NCBI RefSeq assembly: GCF_008974245.1
Contig: NZ_BBZI01000015.1
Coordinates: 1-64,000, forward strand
Length of the DNA: 64,000 nt
Direction: 5' to 3'
Origin: Streptomyces abyssomicinicus
Lineage (GTDB): Bacteria > Actinomycetota > Actinomycetes > Streptomycetales > Streptomycetaceae
Shown here: positions 1-7,834 of the stretch, piece after piece
Position numbering within the stretch: the first letter of the stretch is position 1
Layout of the letters: every line of letters begins with the position of its first letter
Made by a program: the position numbers and the translations under genes
The notes under the pieces: model-generated
What the model was told of the DNA's origin: nothing
The model's input: the letters and a program-made list of their open reading frames with translations, nothing else
Databases searched by the model: none

Positions 1-114
1 CCCCGCCAGCGCACGCGCCCGGATCTCGCGCAGCTCCGCCACGCGCCCTCGCGCGTCGGCCGGCTCGTTCAGGTCCTCAGTGGGCTCGCCCAGCGCCTCA
101 TCCACAACGGTCAT
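1..114 (-). CDS. N-terminus of probable acyl-CoA carboxylase carboxyltransferase subunit (cut by window edge)
   Basis: An open frame starts at the ATG at 114 on the minus strand and runs out of the window, so only 38 residues are visible. They begin MTVVDEALGEP and end RGRVAELREIRARALAG. The RGRVAELxxIRAxAL stretch is the usual N-terminal helix of the biotin-dependent carboxyltransferase beta subunits (AccB/PccB type) of Streptomyces, which carboxylate acetyl- and propionyl-CoA. No catalytic part is visible, so the call rests on this short N-terminal similarity from memory. It is divergent from the YceI gene. Confidence 0.5.
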   Translation of the reverse strand, partial: MTVVDEALGEPTEDLNEPADARGRVAELREIRARALAG

Positions 115-348
115 GCAGCGACCTTACGAAGCGGGCCTGAGGGACGGGGCCATCGACTCCGTACAGTGTCCGGCGCGATTTCCTGGTGCTACCGAACAGA
201 AGACCTGGGCCATGCAGGCGTTCCTCCTGCCCGACCGCCCGTCCGGTTGTAGGAGTCGCACAAAGGGCGTGCTCCACCCGGGGGACGGCCCGCGCCGGTG
301 CGCGGGTGGGGCCGGCCGGGTGATGCCGGAGCTTACCTCCCCGAGTCG

Positions 349-362
349 GTTGAATCTTAAAC
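349..362. promoter_or_regulatory. Operator-like palindrome 1 upstream of yceI
   Basis: GTTGAA-TC-TTAAAC is a near-perfect inverted repeat (one mismatch in six pairs). It overlaps a candidate -35 hexamer (TTGAAT at 350-355), which is followed 17 nt later by TACCTT at 373-378. This is the size of site bound by MarR-family repressors, which often control yceI genes; the regulator is not in the window. Confidence 0.5.
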
Positions 363-395
363 AGAATCGCGCTACCTTCGGAGACGTCGGAGGTC

Positions 396-409
396 GTTGA
401 ATCTTCAAC
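396..409. promoter_or_regulatory. Operator-like palindrome 2 upstream of yceI
   Basis: GTTGAA-TC-TTCAAC is a perfect 6-bp inverted repeat with a 2-bp spacer and the same core as the copy at 349. The two centres are 47 bp apart, so the pair flanks the predicted transcription start of yceI. Confidence 0.55.
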
Positions 410-465
410 CGACAGCCTGACCGTTCGCGTTCCATCCGTCGTCCCGACCCCCTGAGGAGCACACC

Positions 466-1062
466 ATGGGCATCTTCAACCGCAGCAACGCCGGCGCCGA
501 GAACACCCCGGTGAGCCCGGACCTCGCCGCCCTGACCGGGGACTACACCCTCGACCCGTCGCACACCACGCTGGGCTTCGTCGCCCGCCACGCGATGGTC
601 ACCAACGTCAAGGGCCAGTTCCGCGAGTTCACCGGCGCCCTCCACCTGGACGGCTCGGACCCGTCGAAGTCCACCGCCTCGCTGGACATCGTCGTGGAGA
701 GCATCGACACCGGCTCCGCCGACCGTGACGGACACCTCAAGAGCGCCGACTTCTTCAAGACCGACGAGTTCCCGACCATGACCTTCCGCTCCACGCGGAT
801 CGAGGCCGTCGGCGGCGACGACTACCGGGTCACCGGCGACCTGTCCCTCCTCGGGGTCACCAAGCCGGTCACCATCGACCTGGAGTTCCAGGGCGCCGCC
901 AAGGACCCGTTCGGCAACGAGCGCGTCGGCTTCGAGGGCCGGGGCGAGATCCTGCGCTCCGAGTGGGGCGTCACCTGGAACGCCGCGCTGGAGACGGGCG
1001 GTGTGCTGGTCTCCGACAAGATCAAGCTCCGCTTCGACATCTCCGCCGTCAAGAGCGCCTGA
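466..1062 (+). CDS. YceI-family lipid-binding protein
   Basis: The 198-residue product has the YceI lipocalin-like fold: the opening LTGDYTLDPSHTTLGFVARHAMVTNVKG segment, the central DGHLKSADFF and FPTMTF strands, and the closing GVLVSDKIKLRFDISAV. Family members bind isoprenoid quinones or amphiphiles. There is no signal peptide, so it is probably cytoplasmic. GAGG lies about 10 nt before the ATG. It is monocistronic: the next gene has its own start 180 nt downstream beyond a hairpin. Regulation by a MarR-type protein is inferred from the paired palindromes upstream. Confidence 0.9.
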   Translation: MGIFNRSNAGAENTPVSPDLAALTGDYTLDPSHTTLGFVARHAMVTNVKGQFREFTGALHLDGSDPSKSTASLDIVVESIDTGSADRDGHLKSADFFKTDEFPTMTFRSTRIEAVGGDDYRVTGDLSLLGVTKPVTIDLEFQGAAKDPFGNERVGFEGRGEILRSEWGVTWNAALETGGVLVSDKIKLRFDISAVKSA

Positions 1063-1080
1063 CGCCCATGGGCTGCGCAG

Positions 1081-1109
1081 GTTCCCCGTCCGGGCCCCGG
1101 ACGGGGAAC
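1081..1109 (+). terminator. Hairpin after yceI
   Basis: GTTCCCCGTCCGG pairs perfectly with CCGGACGGGGAAC, a 13-bp stem with a 3-nt loop, 19 nt after the yceI stop. There is no T tract, which is usual for Streptomyces terminators. Confidence 0.7.
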
Positions 1110-1243
1110 GCGCGCCGCCCGCGCCCGGGGCCCGCGCGCGGCCCACGTCCGGGCGCAGTCGGGCTACACGCGGTCCCCCTCCTGCGGGACGCGGCCCCCG
1201 TGCCCCCTGTGCACCGGCACCGCCGGCCCGCACGCTGGTATCC

Positions 1244-2764
1244 ATGCCTCACCTCATGGTCGCGCGACCCGCAGTGCTGTGGCCCGCGGCGGCAGCCGCC
1301 GTCTTCACCGCCGCCCAGTTCGTCCTGATCCCCGGTACCGGGCTCGGCTGGGACGAGATCGTCTACGTCACCCAGGTCGAGGGCGGCACCCCCACCGCCT
1401 ACTTCTCGGCCCCCCGTGCCCGCGGCGTCAGCTGGCTGAGCGCCCCGGTCGCCGCGCTCACGGAATCCGCCGCCTCCCCGGCGGTGCTGCGCGTCTACCT
1501 GGCCGTCCTCGCCGGACTCGGGCTGCTGGTCGCCCTGCGCGCCTGGCGCGCCCTGCTCCCGCCCGCCGTCCTCGGCGCCGCGGGACTCTTCTTCGCCGGG
1601 CTCTGGATCACCCTCTTCTACGGCCCCCGCGCCATGCCCAACGTCTGGTGCGCCCTGGGCGCGCTGGCGGCCACCGGCTGGTTCCTGCGCGCGGTACGCC
1701 GCCGCCCCGGCGCGGCAGAGGACCGCCGCGCCCCCTGGCTCGCGGCCGCGGCCGTCGCCTTCGTCGCCGTGATGCGTCCGGCCGACGGCCTCTGGCTCGC
1801 CCTGCCGCTGGTGGCCGCCGCCCTGCTGGTGCCCGCGTGGCGGGGCCACCGGGCCCTGCCGCTGCTGCTGGCCGCCGGGCTGGCCCTCGGCGCGCTGCCC
1901 TGGGTGGTGGAGGCGTACGCGTCCTACGGGGGCCCGCTCGCCCGGCTGAGGCGCGCGGGGGAGATCCAGGGCGGCATGGGCCTGCACTTCGCCGTCGACG
2001 ACCAGATCCGCTCCCTGGTCGGCCGGACCCTGTGCCGTCCCTGCACCGGCCCCTGGAACCACCGCTGGACCGCCCTGTGGTGGTTCCTGCTGCCTCTGGC
2101 CGCCGCCGCCGGGGTCGTCGCCGCCCGGCGGGCCGGCCGGGGGGCCGCCTCGGTCCTCGCCACCGTCGTCGCCGCCTCGCTCGCCGTCACCTACCTGTTC
2201 ACCATCGACTACGCCGCCCCCCGCTTCCTGCTGCCCGCCTACGCCCTGCTGGCGGTCCCGGTCGCCGAGGCGCTGGCCGCCGCCGTCCGCGCCGTGGGCC
2301 GCGCCCGCGGCCGCACCCGGGCCCTGCTCGGCGGCGCGCTGGCGCTGCTGCTGCTCGGCCACGTGACGGTCCAGCTCGCGGTGGCGGCCACCGTGACCGA
2401 GCGCAGCCGGGCCCAGCACCGGGAGCTGACCGCCGCCGCCGCGGAACTGCACCGCCTCGGCGTGCGTCCCCCCTGCGTGGTCACCGGCGACCAGTTCGTC
2501 CCCGTCGCCTACTACGCGGGCTGCTCCTCCCGGCAGCCGGCCGGCGGCCACGACGGCAGCATCACGGTGGCCGGGCTGCTGCGCCTCGGGCGCTCCCAGC
2601 CGCTCGCGGTGATCACCGTGGACGGCCGACGGCCTCCCGGTTACGCCGGTGGCTGGCGTCCCGCGGAGCTGGCCGGGGGCCACGTCGCCTGGCTGCCGCC
2701 GGACGGACCGGCCGGGCCGGAACGGGGACAGGGTGCCGGTGGCGGGCGTACCGTCGAACCATGA
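1244..2764 (+). CDS. GT-C-like integral membrane protein
   Basis: The 506-residue product has about ten hydrophobic segments followed by a C-terminal soluble part. The first extracytoplasmic loop carries GLGWDEIVY; an acidic pair in this loop is the usual catalytic feature of GT-C glycosyltransferases that use polyprenyl-phosphate sugars (mannosyltransferase or ArnT type). The family assignment is from topology and this loop only; donor and acceptor are unknown. I chose the ATG at 1244; another ATG follows at 1256, and the frame remains open upstream to 1001. Its TGA overlaps the next ATG (ATGA), so it is translationally coupled to the HAD gene. Confidence 0.65.
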   Translation: MPHLMVARPAVLWPAAAAAVFTAAQFVLIPGTGLGWDEIVYVTQVEGGTPTAYFSAPRARGVSWLSAPVAALTESAASPAVLRVYLAVLAGLGLLVALRAWRALLPPAVLGAAGLFFAGLWITLFYGPRAMPNVWCALGALAATGWFLRAVRRRPGAAEDRRAPWLAAAAVAFVAVMRPADGLWLALPLVAAALLVPAWRGHRALPLLLAAGLALGALPWVVEAYASYGGPLARLRRAGEIQGGMGLHFAVDDQIRSLVGRTLCRPCTGPWNHRWTALWWFLLPLAAAAGVVAARRAGRGAASVLATVVAASLAVTYLFTIDYAAPRFLLPAYALLAVPVAEALAAAVRAVGRARGRTRALLGGALALLLLGHVTVQLAVAATVTERSRAQHRELTAAAAELHRLGVRPPCVVTGDQFVPVAYYAGCSSRQPAGGHDGSITVAGLLRLGRSQPLAVITVDGRRPPGYAGGWRPAELAGGHVAWLPPDGPAGPERGQGAGGGRTVEP

Positions 2765-3507
2765 GGATCCAGGCCGTCGTATGGGACGTTGACGACACCC
2801 TCTTCGACTACCGCGCCGCCGACCGCAGCGGAATCGCCGCCCATGTGGCCGCCGAGGGCCTGTCGACGGCCTTCGAGAGCCCCGACCACGCCCTCGCCCG
2901 CTGGTTCGAGGTGACCGAGTTCCACTGGGCCAGGGTGTCCGCCGGCGAGCTCACCTACGAGGAGCACTGCCGGGAGCGGGTGCGGGCCTTCACCGGCCGG
3001 GACCTGGACGACGACGAGGCCGACGCCTGGTTCGGGCGGTACATCGCGCACTACGAGTCCGCCTGGGCGCTCTTCCCCGACTTCCTCCCCGCCCTGGAGG
3101 CCCTGGTCCCCAGCCACCGCCACGCGGTGCTGTCCAACTCCAGCCTGCTGGTGCAGGAGCACAAGCTGCGCACCCTGGGCGTGCTGGACCGCTTCGAGGC
3201 GGTGCTCTGCGCCGTCGACCTGGGCGTCGCCAAGCCCGCCGCGGAGGCCTTCCACGCGGCCTGCGACGCCCTCGGACTGCCGCCGGAGCAGGTGGCCTAC
3301 GTGGGCGACCACCCGGAGATCGACGGGCGGGGCGCCGCCGAGGCAGGCCTGCTCTCCGTCCTGATCGACCGGTACGGCGAGGAGCCCGCCGGGGAGACGG
3401 GTGACGGCGCGGGGGAGCGCGCCTGGCGGCGCATCCGCTCGCTCGCGGAGCTGCCCGCGGTCCTGGGGGCGGAAACCCGTTTTGGAGCACGGTCAACCTT
3501 CGGGTAA
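2761..3507 (+). CDS. HAD-superfamily hydrolase
   Basis: The product is 248 residues. All four HAD motifs are visible: motif I D9-V-D11-D-T13, motif II in LSNSS, motif III lysine in AKPAAEAF, and motif IV GDHPEID. An all-alpha cap lies between motifs I and II, as in haloacid dehalogenase and phosphoglycolate-type phosphatases. The substrate cannot be told from sequence. It starts in an ATGA overlap with the membrane protein gene. Its last codons contain the promoter of the tRNA operon. Confidence 0.85.
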   Translation: MRIQAVVWDVDDTLFDYRAADRSGIAAHVAAEGLSTAFESPDHALARWFEVTEFHWARVSAGELTYEEHCRERVRAFTGRDLDDDEADAWFGRYIAHYESAWALFPDFLPALEALVPSHRHAVLSNSSLLVQEHKLRTLGVLDRFEAVLCAVDLGVAKPAAEAFHAACDALGLPPEQVAYVGDHPEIDGRGAAEAGLLSVLIDRYGEEPAGETGDGAGERAWRRIRSLAELPAVLGAETRFGARSTFG

Positions 3508-3510
3508 TGT
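3482..3510 (+). promoter_or_regulatory. Promoter of the tRNA operon
   Basis: TTGGAG at 3482-3487 and TAATGT at 3505-3510 are separated by exactly 17 nt, a strong match to the housekeeping consensus. It overlaps the stop codon (3505-3507) of the HAD gene, and the first tRNA begins about 90 nt downstream. Confidence 0.65.
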
Positions 3511-3602
3511 TCTTCCTGCGCCGAGGGGAACGGGCCGAACAGCCCGGGACAGGAAGCGCGAAACTAGAACAAGAACCCCCGGCGTGGGGGCTTGCGTTCC
3601 AG

Positions 3603-3674
3603 TGGCCTATGGTGTAATTGGCAGCACGACTGATTCTGGTTCAGTTAGTCTTGGTTCGAGTCCAGGTAGGCCAG
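3603..3674 (+). tRNA. tRNA-Gln (CTG)
   Basis: A 72-nt cloverleaf: acceptor TGGCCTA (3603-3609) pairs with TAGGCCA (3667-3673), with G as discriminator. The anticodon loop TTCTGGT places CTG at positions 34-36, and the T arm has GGTTCGAGTCC. CCA is not encoded. Confidence 0.95.
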
Positions 3675-3695
3675 CTCGCAGAGCTCATCTGCAAA

Positions 3696-3768
3696 GCCCC
3701 CGTTGTGTAGCGGCCTAGCACGCCGCCCTCTCAAGGCGGTAGCGCCGGTTCGAATCCGGTCGGGGGTA
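3696..3768 (+). tRNA. tRNA-Glu (CTC), copy 1
   Basis: A 73-nt cloverleaf: acceptor GCCCCCG pairs with CGGGGGT (one G-U), discriminator A. The anticodon stem CCGCC/GGCGG encloses loop CTCTCAA with CTC at 3730-3732. CCA is not encoded. Confidence 0.95.
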
Positions 3769-3797
3769 CTGATTCTCTCCGGAGGATCGCAACAAAG

Positions 3798-3870
3798 GCC
3801 CCCGTTGTGTAGCGGCCTAGCACGCCGCCCTCTCAAGGCGGTAGCGCCGGTTCGAATCCGGTCGGGGGTA
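3798..3870 (+). tRNA. tRNA-Glu (CTC), copy 2
   Basis: Identical over its 73 nt to the copy at 3696. Only 29 nt separate the two copies, and the spacers are unrelated. Confidence 0.95.
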
Positions 3871-3892
3871 CAAACTGGTCTAACCATGTAAT

Positions 3893-3964
3893 TGGTCTAT
3901 GGTGTAATTGGCAGCACGACTGATTCTGGTTCAGTTAGTCTTGGTTCGAGTCCAGGTAGACCAG
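3893..3964 (+). tRNA. tRNA-Gln (CTG), copy 2
   Basis: Same as the first tRNA-Gln except for a compensated acceptor-stem pair: TGGTCTA pairs with TAGACCA here, TGGCCTA with TAGGCCA in copy 1. The paired change shows both copies are under selection for structure. Confidence 0.95.
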
Positions 3965-3992
3965 CTCGGATCTGCGGAAACGTAAGATCCTC

Positions 3993-4065
3993 GCCCCCGT
4001 TGTGTAGCGGCCTAGCACGCCGCCCTCTCAAGGCGGTAGCGCCGGTTCGAATCCGGTCGGGGGTA
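3993..4065 (+). tRNA. tRNA-Glu (CTC), copy 3
   Basis: Identical to the other two tRNA-Glu copies; the last gene of the five-tRNA operon. A strong terminator hairpin begins 9 nt downstream. Confidence 0.95.
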
Positions 4066-4073
4066 CCAGTAGG

Positions 4074-4106
4074 ACAAGGGTCCCGTTCACAGAACGGGAC
4101 CCTTGT
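4074..4106 (+). terminator. Terminator of the tRNA operon
   Basis: A perfect 15-bp stem (4074-4088 with 4092-4106) around the 3-nt loop ACA. Confidence 0.85.
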
Positions 4107-4164
4107 TCGTGCGCTGGTCGTTCGCGTGCCGGTGGTGAGGCGGGGTGTGGAACGGGTGGTGTGA

Positions 4165-4205
4165 GAACGGCCCGTGCCCGCTCGGCGGGCGGGCACGGGC
4201 CGTTC
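4165..4205. terminator. Hairpin terminator downstream of ndgR
   Basis: A perfect 16-bp inverted repeat (4165-4180 with 4190-4205) and 9-nt loop, ending 5 nt before the stop of the minus-strand ndgR gene. It can act in both directions between ndgR and the tRNA operon. Confidence 0.75.
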
Positions 4206-4209
4206 GGGG

Positions 4210-4926
4210 TCAGCTGGCGCGCCTCAGCGCCTCGGAGAGCCGCGAGGCCGCGTCTATGACGGCCTGCGCGTGCATCCGGCCCGGATGCCGGGTGAGGCGC
4301 TCGATCGGACCGGAGACGGACACGGCCGCCACCACCCGGTTCGACGGGCCGCGCACGGGGGCGGACACCGAGGCGACGCCCGGCTCGCGTTCGCCGATGG
4401 ACTGGGCCCAGCCGCGGCGCCGCACGCCGGAGAGCGCGGTGGCGGTGAACCGGGCTCCCTGGAGGCCGCGGTGGAGCCGCTCCGGCTCCTCCCAGGCCAT
4501 CAGGATCTGCGCCGACGAGCCGGCCTTCATGGTCAGCGTCGACCCCACGGGAACGGTGTCCCGCAGTCCGGACAGGCGCTCGGCGGCGGCGACGCAGATC
4601 CGCATGTCGCCCTGGCGGCGATAGAGCTGGGCGCTCTCCCCGGTGACGTCCCGGAGATGGGTGAGCACCGGGCCGGCGGTGGCCAGCAGCCGGTCCTCGC
4701 CGGCCGCCGCGGCCAGCTCGGCCAGGCGGGGCCCGAGAATGAAACGGCCCTGCATGTCCCGCGCCACCATGCGGTGGTGCTCCAGTGCCACGGCCAGTCG
4801 ATGGGCCGTGGGCCTTGCCAGTCCGGTCGCCGCGACCAGACCCGCGAGGGTGGCCGGACCGGACTCGAGAGCGCTCAGTACAAGGGCGGCCTTGTCCAGA
4901 ACGCCGACGCCGCTGCTGTTGTCCAT
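4210..4926 (-). CDS. ndgR: IclR-family regulator NdgR
   Basis: A 238-residue IclR protein: winged-helix domain in the first ~75 residues (LAGLVAATGLARPTAHRLAVAL is the helix-turn-helix) and an effector domain after it. NdgR is known in Streptomyces as a regulator of leucine, methionine and other amino-acid genes, with leuCD as a direct target. Length, divergent leuC neighbour and sequence all match NdgR. The start ATG at 4926 gives MDNSSGVGVLDKA, the usual N-terminus. The open frame runs on upstream to 7329 only because it is antisense to leuCD. Confidence 0.93.
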   Translation of the reverse strand: MDNSSGVGVLDKAALVLSALESGPATLAGLVAATGLARPTAHRLAVALEHHRMVARDMQGRFILGPRLAELAAAAGEDRLLATAGPVLTHLRDVTGESAQLYRRQGDMRICVAAAERLSGLRDTVPVGSTLTMKAGSSAQILMAWEEPERLHRGLQGARFTATALSGVRRRGWAQSIGEREPGVASVSAPVRGPSNRVVAAVSVSGPIERLTRHPGRMHAQAVIDAASRLSEALRRAS

Positions 4927-4943
4927 GCAACGATATTCGCGTC

Positions 4944-4967
4944 TCACTCTGTGAAACGCAAGTTCAC
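4944..4967. promoter_or_regulatory. Candidate NdgR operator between ndgR and leuC
   Basis: Two short palindromes share a half-site: TCAC-TCT-GTGA (4944-4954) and GTGAA-N7-TTCAC (4951-4967). IclR-family proteins bind such inverted repeats in divergent gaps. The assignment to NdgR is by position. Confidence 0.5.
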
Positions 4968-5082
4968 TTTCCCGTGGAAGCCGCCACTCTGGATGCATGG
5001 CGTCGTGGTCGCTGCTCCAGGCGGCCGCCACCTGAGTCTCAAGAAGTGCGGGGCCGACGAGGTCCCCGCCGAAGGGAAAGCG

Positions 5083-6507
5083 ATGGGTAGGACACTGGCG
5101 GAGAAGGTCTGGGACGACCATGTCGTCCGGCGCGCCGAGGGCGAGCCCGACCTCCTCTACATCGATCTGCACCTGCTTCACGAGGTGACCAGCCCCCAGG
5201 CCTTCGACGGCCTCCGCAAGAGCGGACGCAGCGTGCGCCGCCTCGACCTCACCATCGCCACCGAGGACCACAACACCCCGACGATCGACATCGACAAGCC
5301 GATCGCCGACCCGGTGTCCCGCGCCCAGCTGGAGACGCTGCGCAAGAACTGCGCCGAGTTCGGCGTCCGGCTGCACTCGCTGGGCGACGTCGAGCAGGGC
5401 GTCGTCCACGTGGTGGGACCGCAGCTGGGGCTGACCCAGCCGGGCACCACGGTGGTCTGCGGCGACTCGCACACCTCCACCCACGGTGCCTTCGGCGCGC
5501 TGGCGTTCGGCATCGGCACCTCGCAGGTCGAGCACGTGCTGGCCACCCAGACGCTGCCCATGGCCCGCCCGAAGACCATGGCGATCACCGTCGACGGCGA
5601 GCTGCCCGAGGGCGTCACCGCCAAGGACCTGATCCTCGCCGTGATCACGAAGATCGGCACCGGCGGCGGCCAGGGCTACGTCCTGGAGTACCGCGGCAGC
5701 GCCATCGAGAATCTCTCGATGGAGGCCCGGATGACCATCTGCAACATGTCGATCGAAGCCGGTGCCCGCGCGGGCATGATCGCCCCCGACGAGACCACCT
5801 TCGCGTACCTCGAGGACCGCCCGCACGCGCCGCAGGGCGCCGACTGGGACGCCGCCGTGGAGTACTGGCGGACCCTGCGCACCGACGACGACGCGGTCTT
5901 CGACGCCGAGGTCGTCATCGACGCCGCGGAACTCGCCCCGTTCGTCACCTGGGGCACCAACCCCGGCCAGGGCGCGCCGCTTTCGGCCTCCGTGCCGGAC
6001 CCCGCCTCCTTCGAGGACGCGTCCGAGAGGTTCGCCGCCGAGAAGGCCCTCGAGTACATGGGCCTGGAGGCCGGCACGCCGCTGCGCGAGGTGAAGGTGG
6101 ACACCGTCTTCGTCGGCTCCTGCACCAACGGCCGCATCGAGGACCTGCGTTCGGTCGCCGAGGTCATCAAGGGCCGCAAAGTCGCCGACGGCGTACGGAT
6201 GCTGGTCGTCCCGGGCTCCGCGCGGGTCGGGCTGCAGGCGGTCTCCGAGGGCCTGGACGTGGTCTTCAAGGAGGCCGGCGCCGAATGGCGGCACGCGGGC
6301 TGCTCGATGTGCCTCGGCATGAACCCGGACCAGCTCGCCCCCGGCGAGCGCTCCGCCTCCACCTCCAACCGCAACTTCGAGGGACGTCAGGGCAAGGGTG
6401 GCCGCACCCACCTGGTCTCCCCGCCGGTGGCCGCCGCCACCGCCGTCCTGGGCCGGCTGGCCTCCCCGGCCGACCTGACCGACGCGCCCGTCCCCGCCGG
6501 CGTCTGA
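5083..6507 (+). CDS. leuC: 3-isopropylmalate dehydratase large subunit
   Basis: The 474-residue LeuC pairs with LeuD to isomerise 2-isopropylmalate to 3-isopropylmalate in leucine synthesis. The three iron-sulfur cluster cysteines are present: C347 in VGSCTNG, and C407 and C410 in HAGCSMCLG. The aconitase signatures CGDSHTSTHGAFG and GRQGKGGRTHL are intact. The ATG at 5083 has GAAGGGAAAG a few bases upstream; the long in-frame extension to 4174 is antisense to ndgR. leuD follows after 27 nt, forming a leuCD operon that probably responds to NdgR. Confidence 0.97.
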   Translation: MGRTLAEKVWDDHVVRRAEGEPDLLYIDLHLLHEVTSPQAFDGLRKSGRSVRRLDLTIATEDHNTPTIDIDKPIADPVSRAQLETLRKNCAEFGVRLHSLGDVEQGVVHVVGPQLGLTQPGTTVVCGDSHTSTHGAFGALAFGIGTSQVEHVLATQTLPMARPKTMAITVDGELPEGVTAKDLILAVITKIGTGGGQGYVLEYRGSAIENLSMEARMTICNMSIEAGARAGMIAPDETTFAYLEDRPHAPQGADWDAAVEYWRTLRTDDDAVFDAEVVIDAAELAPFVTWGTNPGQGAPLSASVPDPASFEDASERFAAEKALEYMGLEAGTPLREVKVDTVFVGSCTNGRIEDLRSVAEVIKGRKVADGVRMLVVPGSARVGLQAVSEGLDVVFKEAGAEWRHAGCSMCLGMNPDQLAPGERSASTSNRNFEGRQGKGGRTHLVSPPVAAATAVLGRLASPADLTDAPVPAGV

Positions 6508-6534
6508 GAGATCTGGAACCGAGGAACCCACACC

Positions 6535-7128
6535 ATGGAAGCCTTCACCGTTCACACCGGCCGTGCCGTCCCGCTGCGCCGCAGCAACGTCGACACCGAC
6601 CAGATCATCCCCGCGCACTGGCTCAAGAAGGTCACCCGGGACGGGTTCGAGGACGGGCTCTTCGAGGCCTGGCGCAAGGACCCGGAGTTCGTCCTCAACC
6701 GCCCCGAGCGGGAGGGCGCCACCGTCCTGGTGGCCGGCCCCGACTTCGGCACCGGCTCGTCGCGCGAGCACGCCGTCTGGGCGCTGCAGAACTACGGCTT
6801 CAAGACCGTGATCTCCTCCCGCTTCGCCGACATCTTCCGGGGCAACTCGCTGAAGAACGGCCTGCTCACCGTGGTGCTGGAGCAGTCCGTGGTCGACGCG
6901 CTGTGGGAGCTGGTCGAGAAGGACCCGACCGCCGAGATCACCGTCGACCTCGAGGCCCGCGAGGTGCGTGCCGAGGGTGTCACCGCGGCCTTCGAGCTGG
7001 ATGAGAACTCCCGCTGGCGGCTGCTGAACGGGCTCGACGACATCTCCATCACCCTGCGCGAGGAGGCGGACATCGCCGCCTACGAGGCGGGGCGGCCCGC
7101 CCACAAGCCCCGGACGCTCGCCGCCTGA
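6535..7128 (+). CDS. leuD: 3-isopropylmalate dehydratase small subunit
   Basis: The 197-residue LeuD swivel domain opens MEAFTVHTGRAVPLRRSNVDTDQIIPAHWLK in segments typical of the family, and holds GPDFGTGSSREHA, which contributes substrate-binding residues to the LeuCD active site. A GAGGAA ribosome site precedes the ATG. It ends the leucine operon; a T-tailed terminator follows 54 nt downstream. Confidence 0.97.
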   Translation: MEAFTVHTGRAVPLRRSNVDTDQIIPAHWLKKVTRDGFEDGLFEAWRKDPEFVLNRPEREGATVLVAGPDFGTGSSREHAVWALQNYGFKTVISSRFADIFRGNSLKNGLLTVVLEQSVVDALWELVEKDPTAEITVDLEAREVRAEGVTAAFELDENSRWRLLNGLDDISITLREEADIAAYEAGRPAHKPRTLAA

Positions 7129-7466
7129 GCCCGGGCCGGGCGCCGCCCCGAGCCCTTCCGCTCCGAGCGGCCCGCCACGCCAAGGCCCCCGGAACCGACC
7201 TGACCGGTCGGTTCCGGGGGCCTTTTTCGGCCACCCCGAAAGCGGCTCCGACGCGCCCCGCCGCCACGATCGGGGGTACTGCCGCGCCCTGCCGCGTAGA
7301 CAGGTTGACGCCGCCCGATTCGTTCCCAACTCCCTGTGTTAGCTGCGGTGTTGCGCGGGTACCCGGGCCGTGGCGGCACCCCCGGCGGATGCCGTCGAAG
7401 GGCCCGTCCAGGCAGCAGTTGCCCCCTGCGCAGGCGACAACTCGCCCTAGATGGCACAATCTGTGC
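7129..7466. other. Gap between leuD and the next small gene
   Basis: The 338-nt gap contains the leuCD terminator at 7183. The rest shows no coding-like frame. Just before the next ATG there is CACAAT (7455-7460), placed as a -10 element for a leaderless transcript. Confidence 0.5.
7183..7227 (+). terminator. Rho-independent terminator of leuCD
   Basis: An 18-bp perfect stem (7183-7200 with 7206-7223), a 5-nt loop and a run of five T at 7223-7227. It is the most classical terminator in the window. Confidence 0.92.
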
Positions 7467-7697
7467 ATGGAACACGACGGCCAACTCGCGCTCTATGCGG
7501 CGGTCGCGGACCGGCTCAAAGAAGCGCACACACAGGTGCGCGCACTGCAAGTCCCGGAGGGCGTACGGGTGGCGCTGACCCGGAAGCTGCTGATCATCAC
7601 GGCGGCGGCCAAGCACGATCTCGCCGACGCGACAAGGCGGCTGGAGAGGTTCACGGAGGACCTCGCGCAGGGGCGATTCCCCGCCGAGAGCCACTGA
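7467..7697 (+). CDS. Small conserved hypothetical protein (76 aa)
   Basis: The product MEHDGQLALYAAVADRLKEAH... is a 76-residue, mostly helical, charged protein found beside hupS in streptomycetes by my recollection; no function is known to me. The ATG at 7467 has no Shine-Dalgarno but sits 6 nt after CACAAT, so a leaderless message is likely. The frame extends upstream to 7305 without a ribosome site. hupS follows 137 nt downstream behind its own promoter. Confidence 0.75.
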   Translation: MEHDGQLALYAAVADRLKEAHTQVRALQVPEGVRVALTRKLLIITAAAKHDLADATRRLERFTEDLAQGRFPAESH

Positions 7698-7753
7698 GCA
7701 CTCCGGGGCGGTCGAGTCCGTTGCGGCACAAGGGTGATTAGCCCGTTTCGTGT

Positions 7754-7782
7754 TTGATTTGCGGTATATATCTGCCTAACGT
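7754..7782 (+). promoter_or_regulatory. Candidate hupS promoter
   Basis: TTGATT (7754-7759) and TAACGT (7777-7782) are spaced 17 nt apart in a locally AT-rich stretch, about 50 nt before the hupS start. Confidence 0.5.
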
Positions 7783-7834
7783 GCGAAAACGCTTGAACGG
7801 ATACGTTCTGGCAAATGTCTCCGAAGGGGAAGAC

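Larger units (their letters stand above)
115..465. other. Intergenic region, divergent promoters
   Basis: This 351-nt gap separates the carboxylase start from the YceI gene. Its right half holds two matching palindromes and a promoter-like pair of hexamers, annotated separately. I see no open frame with a ribosome binding site in the left half. Confidence 0.6.

Noticed and set aside
124..1245. 373-codon minus-strand frame opposite yceI
   Set aside because: It is the complement of a clear YceI gene, is Gly/Ala/Arg/Val-rich, and has no ribosome site.
4927..7329. Very long minus-strand open frame (1039 codons) extending ndgR across leuCD
   Set aside because: It is antisense to leuC and leuD, has repetitive low-complexity residues, and the true ndgR start at 4926 matches the family.
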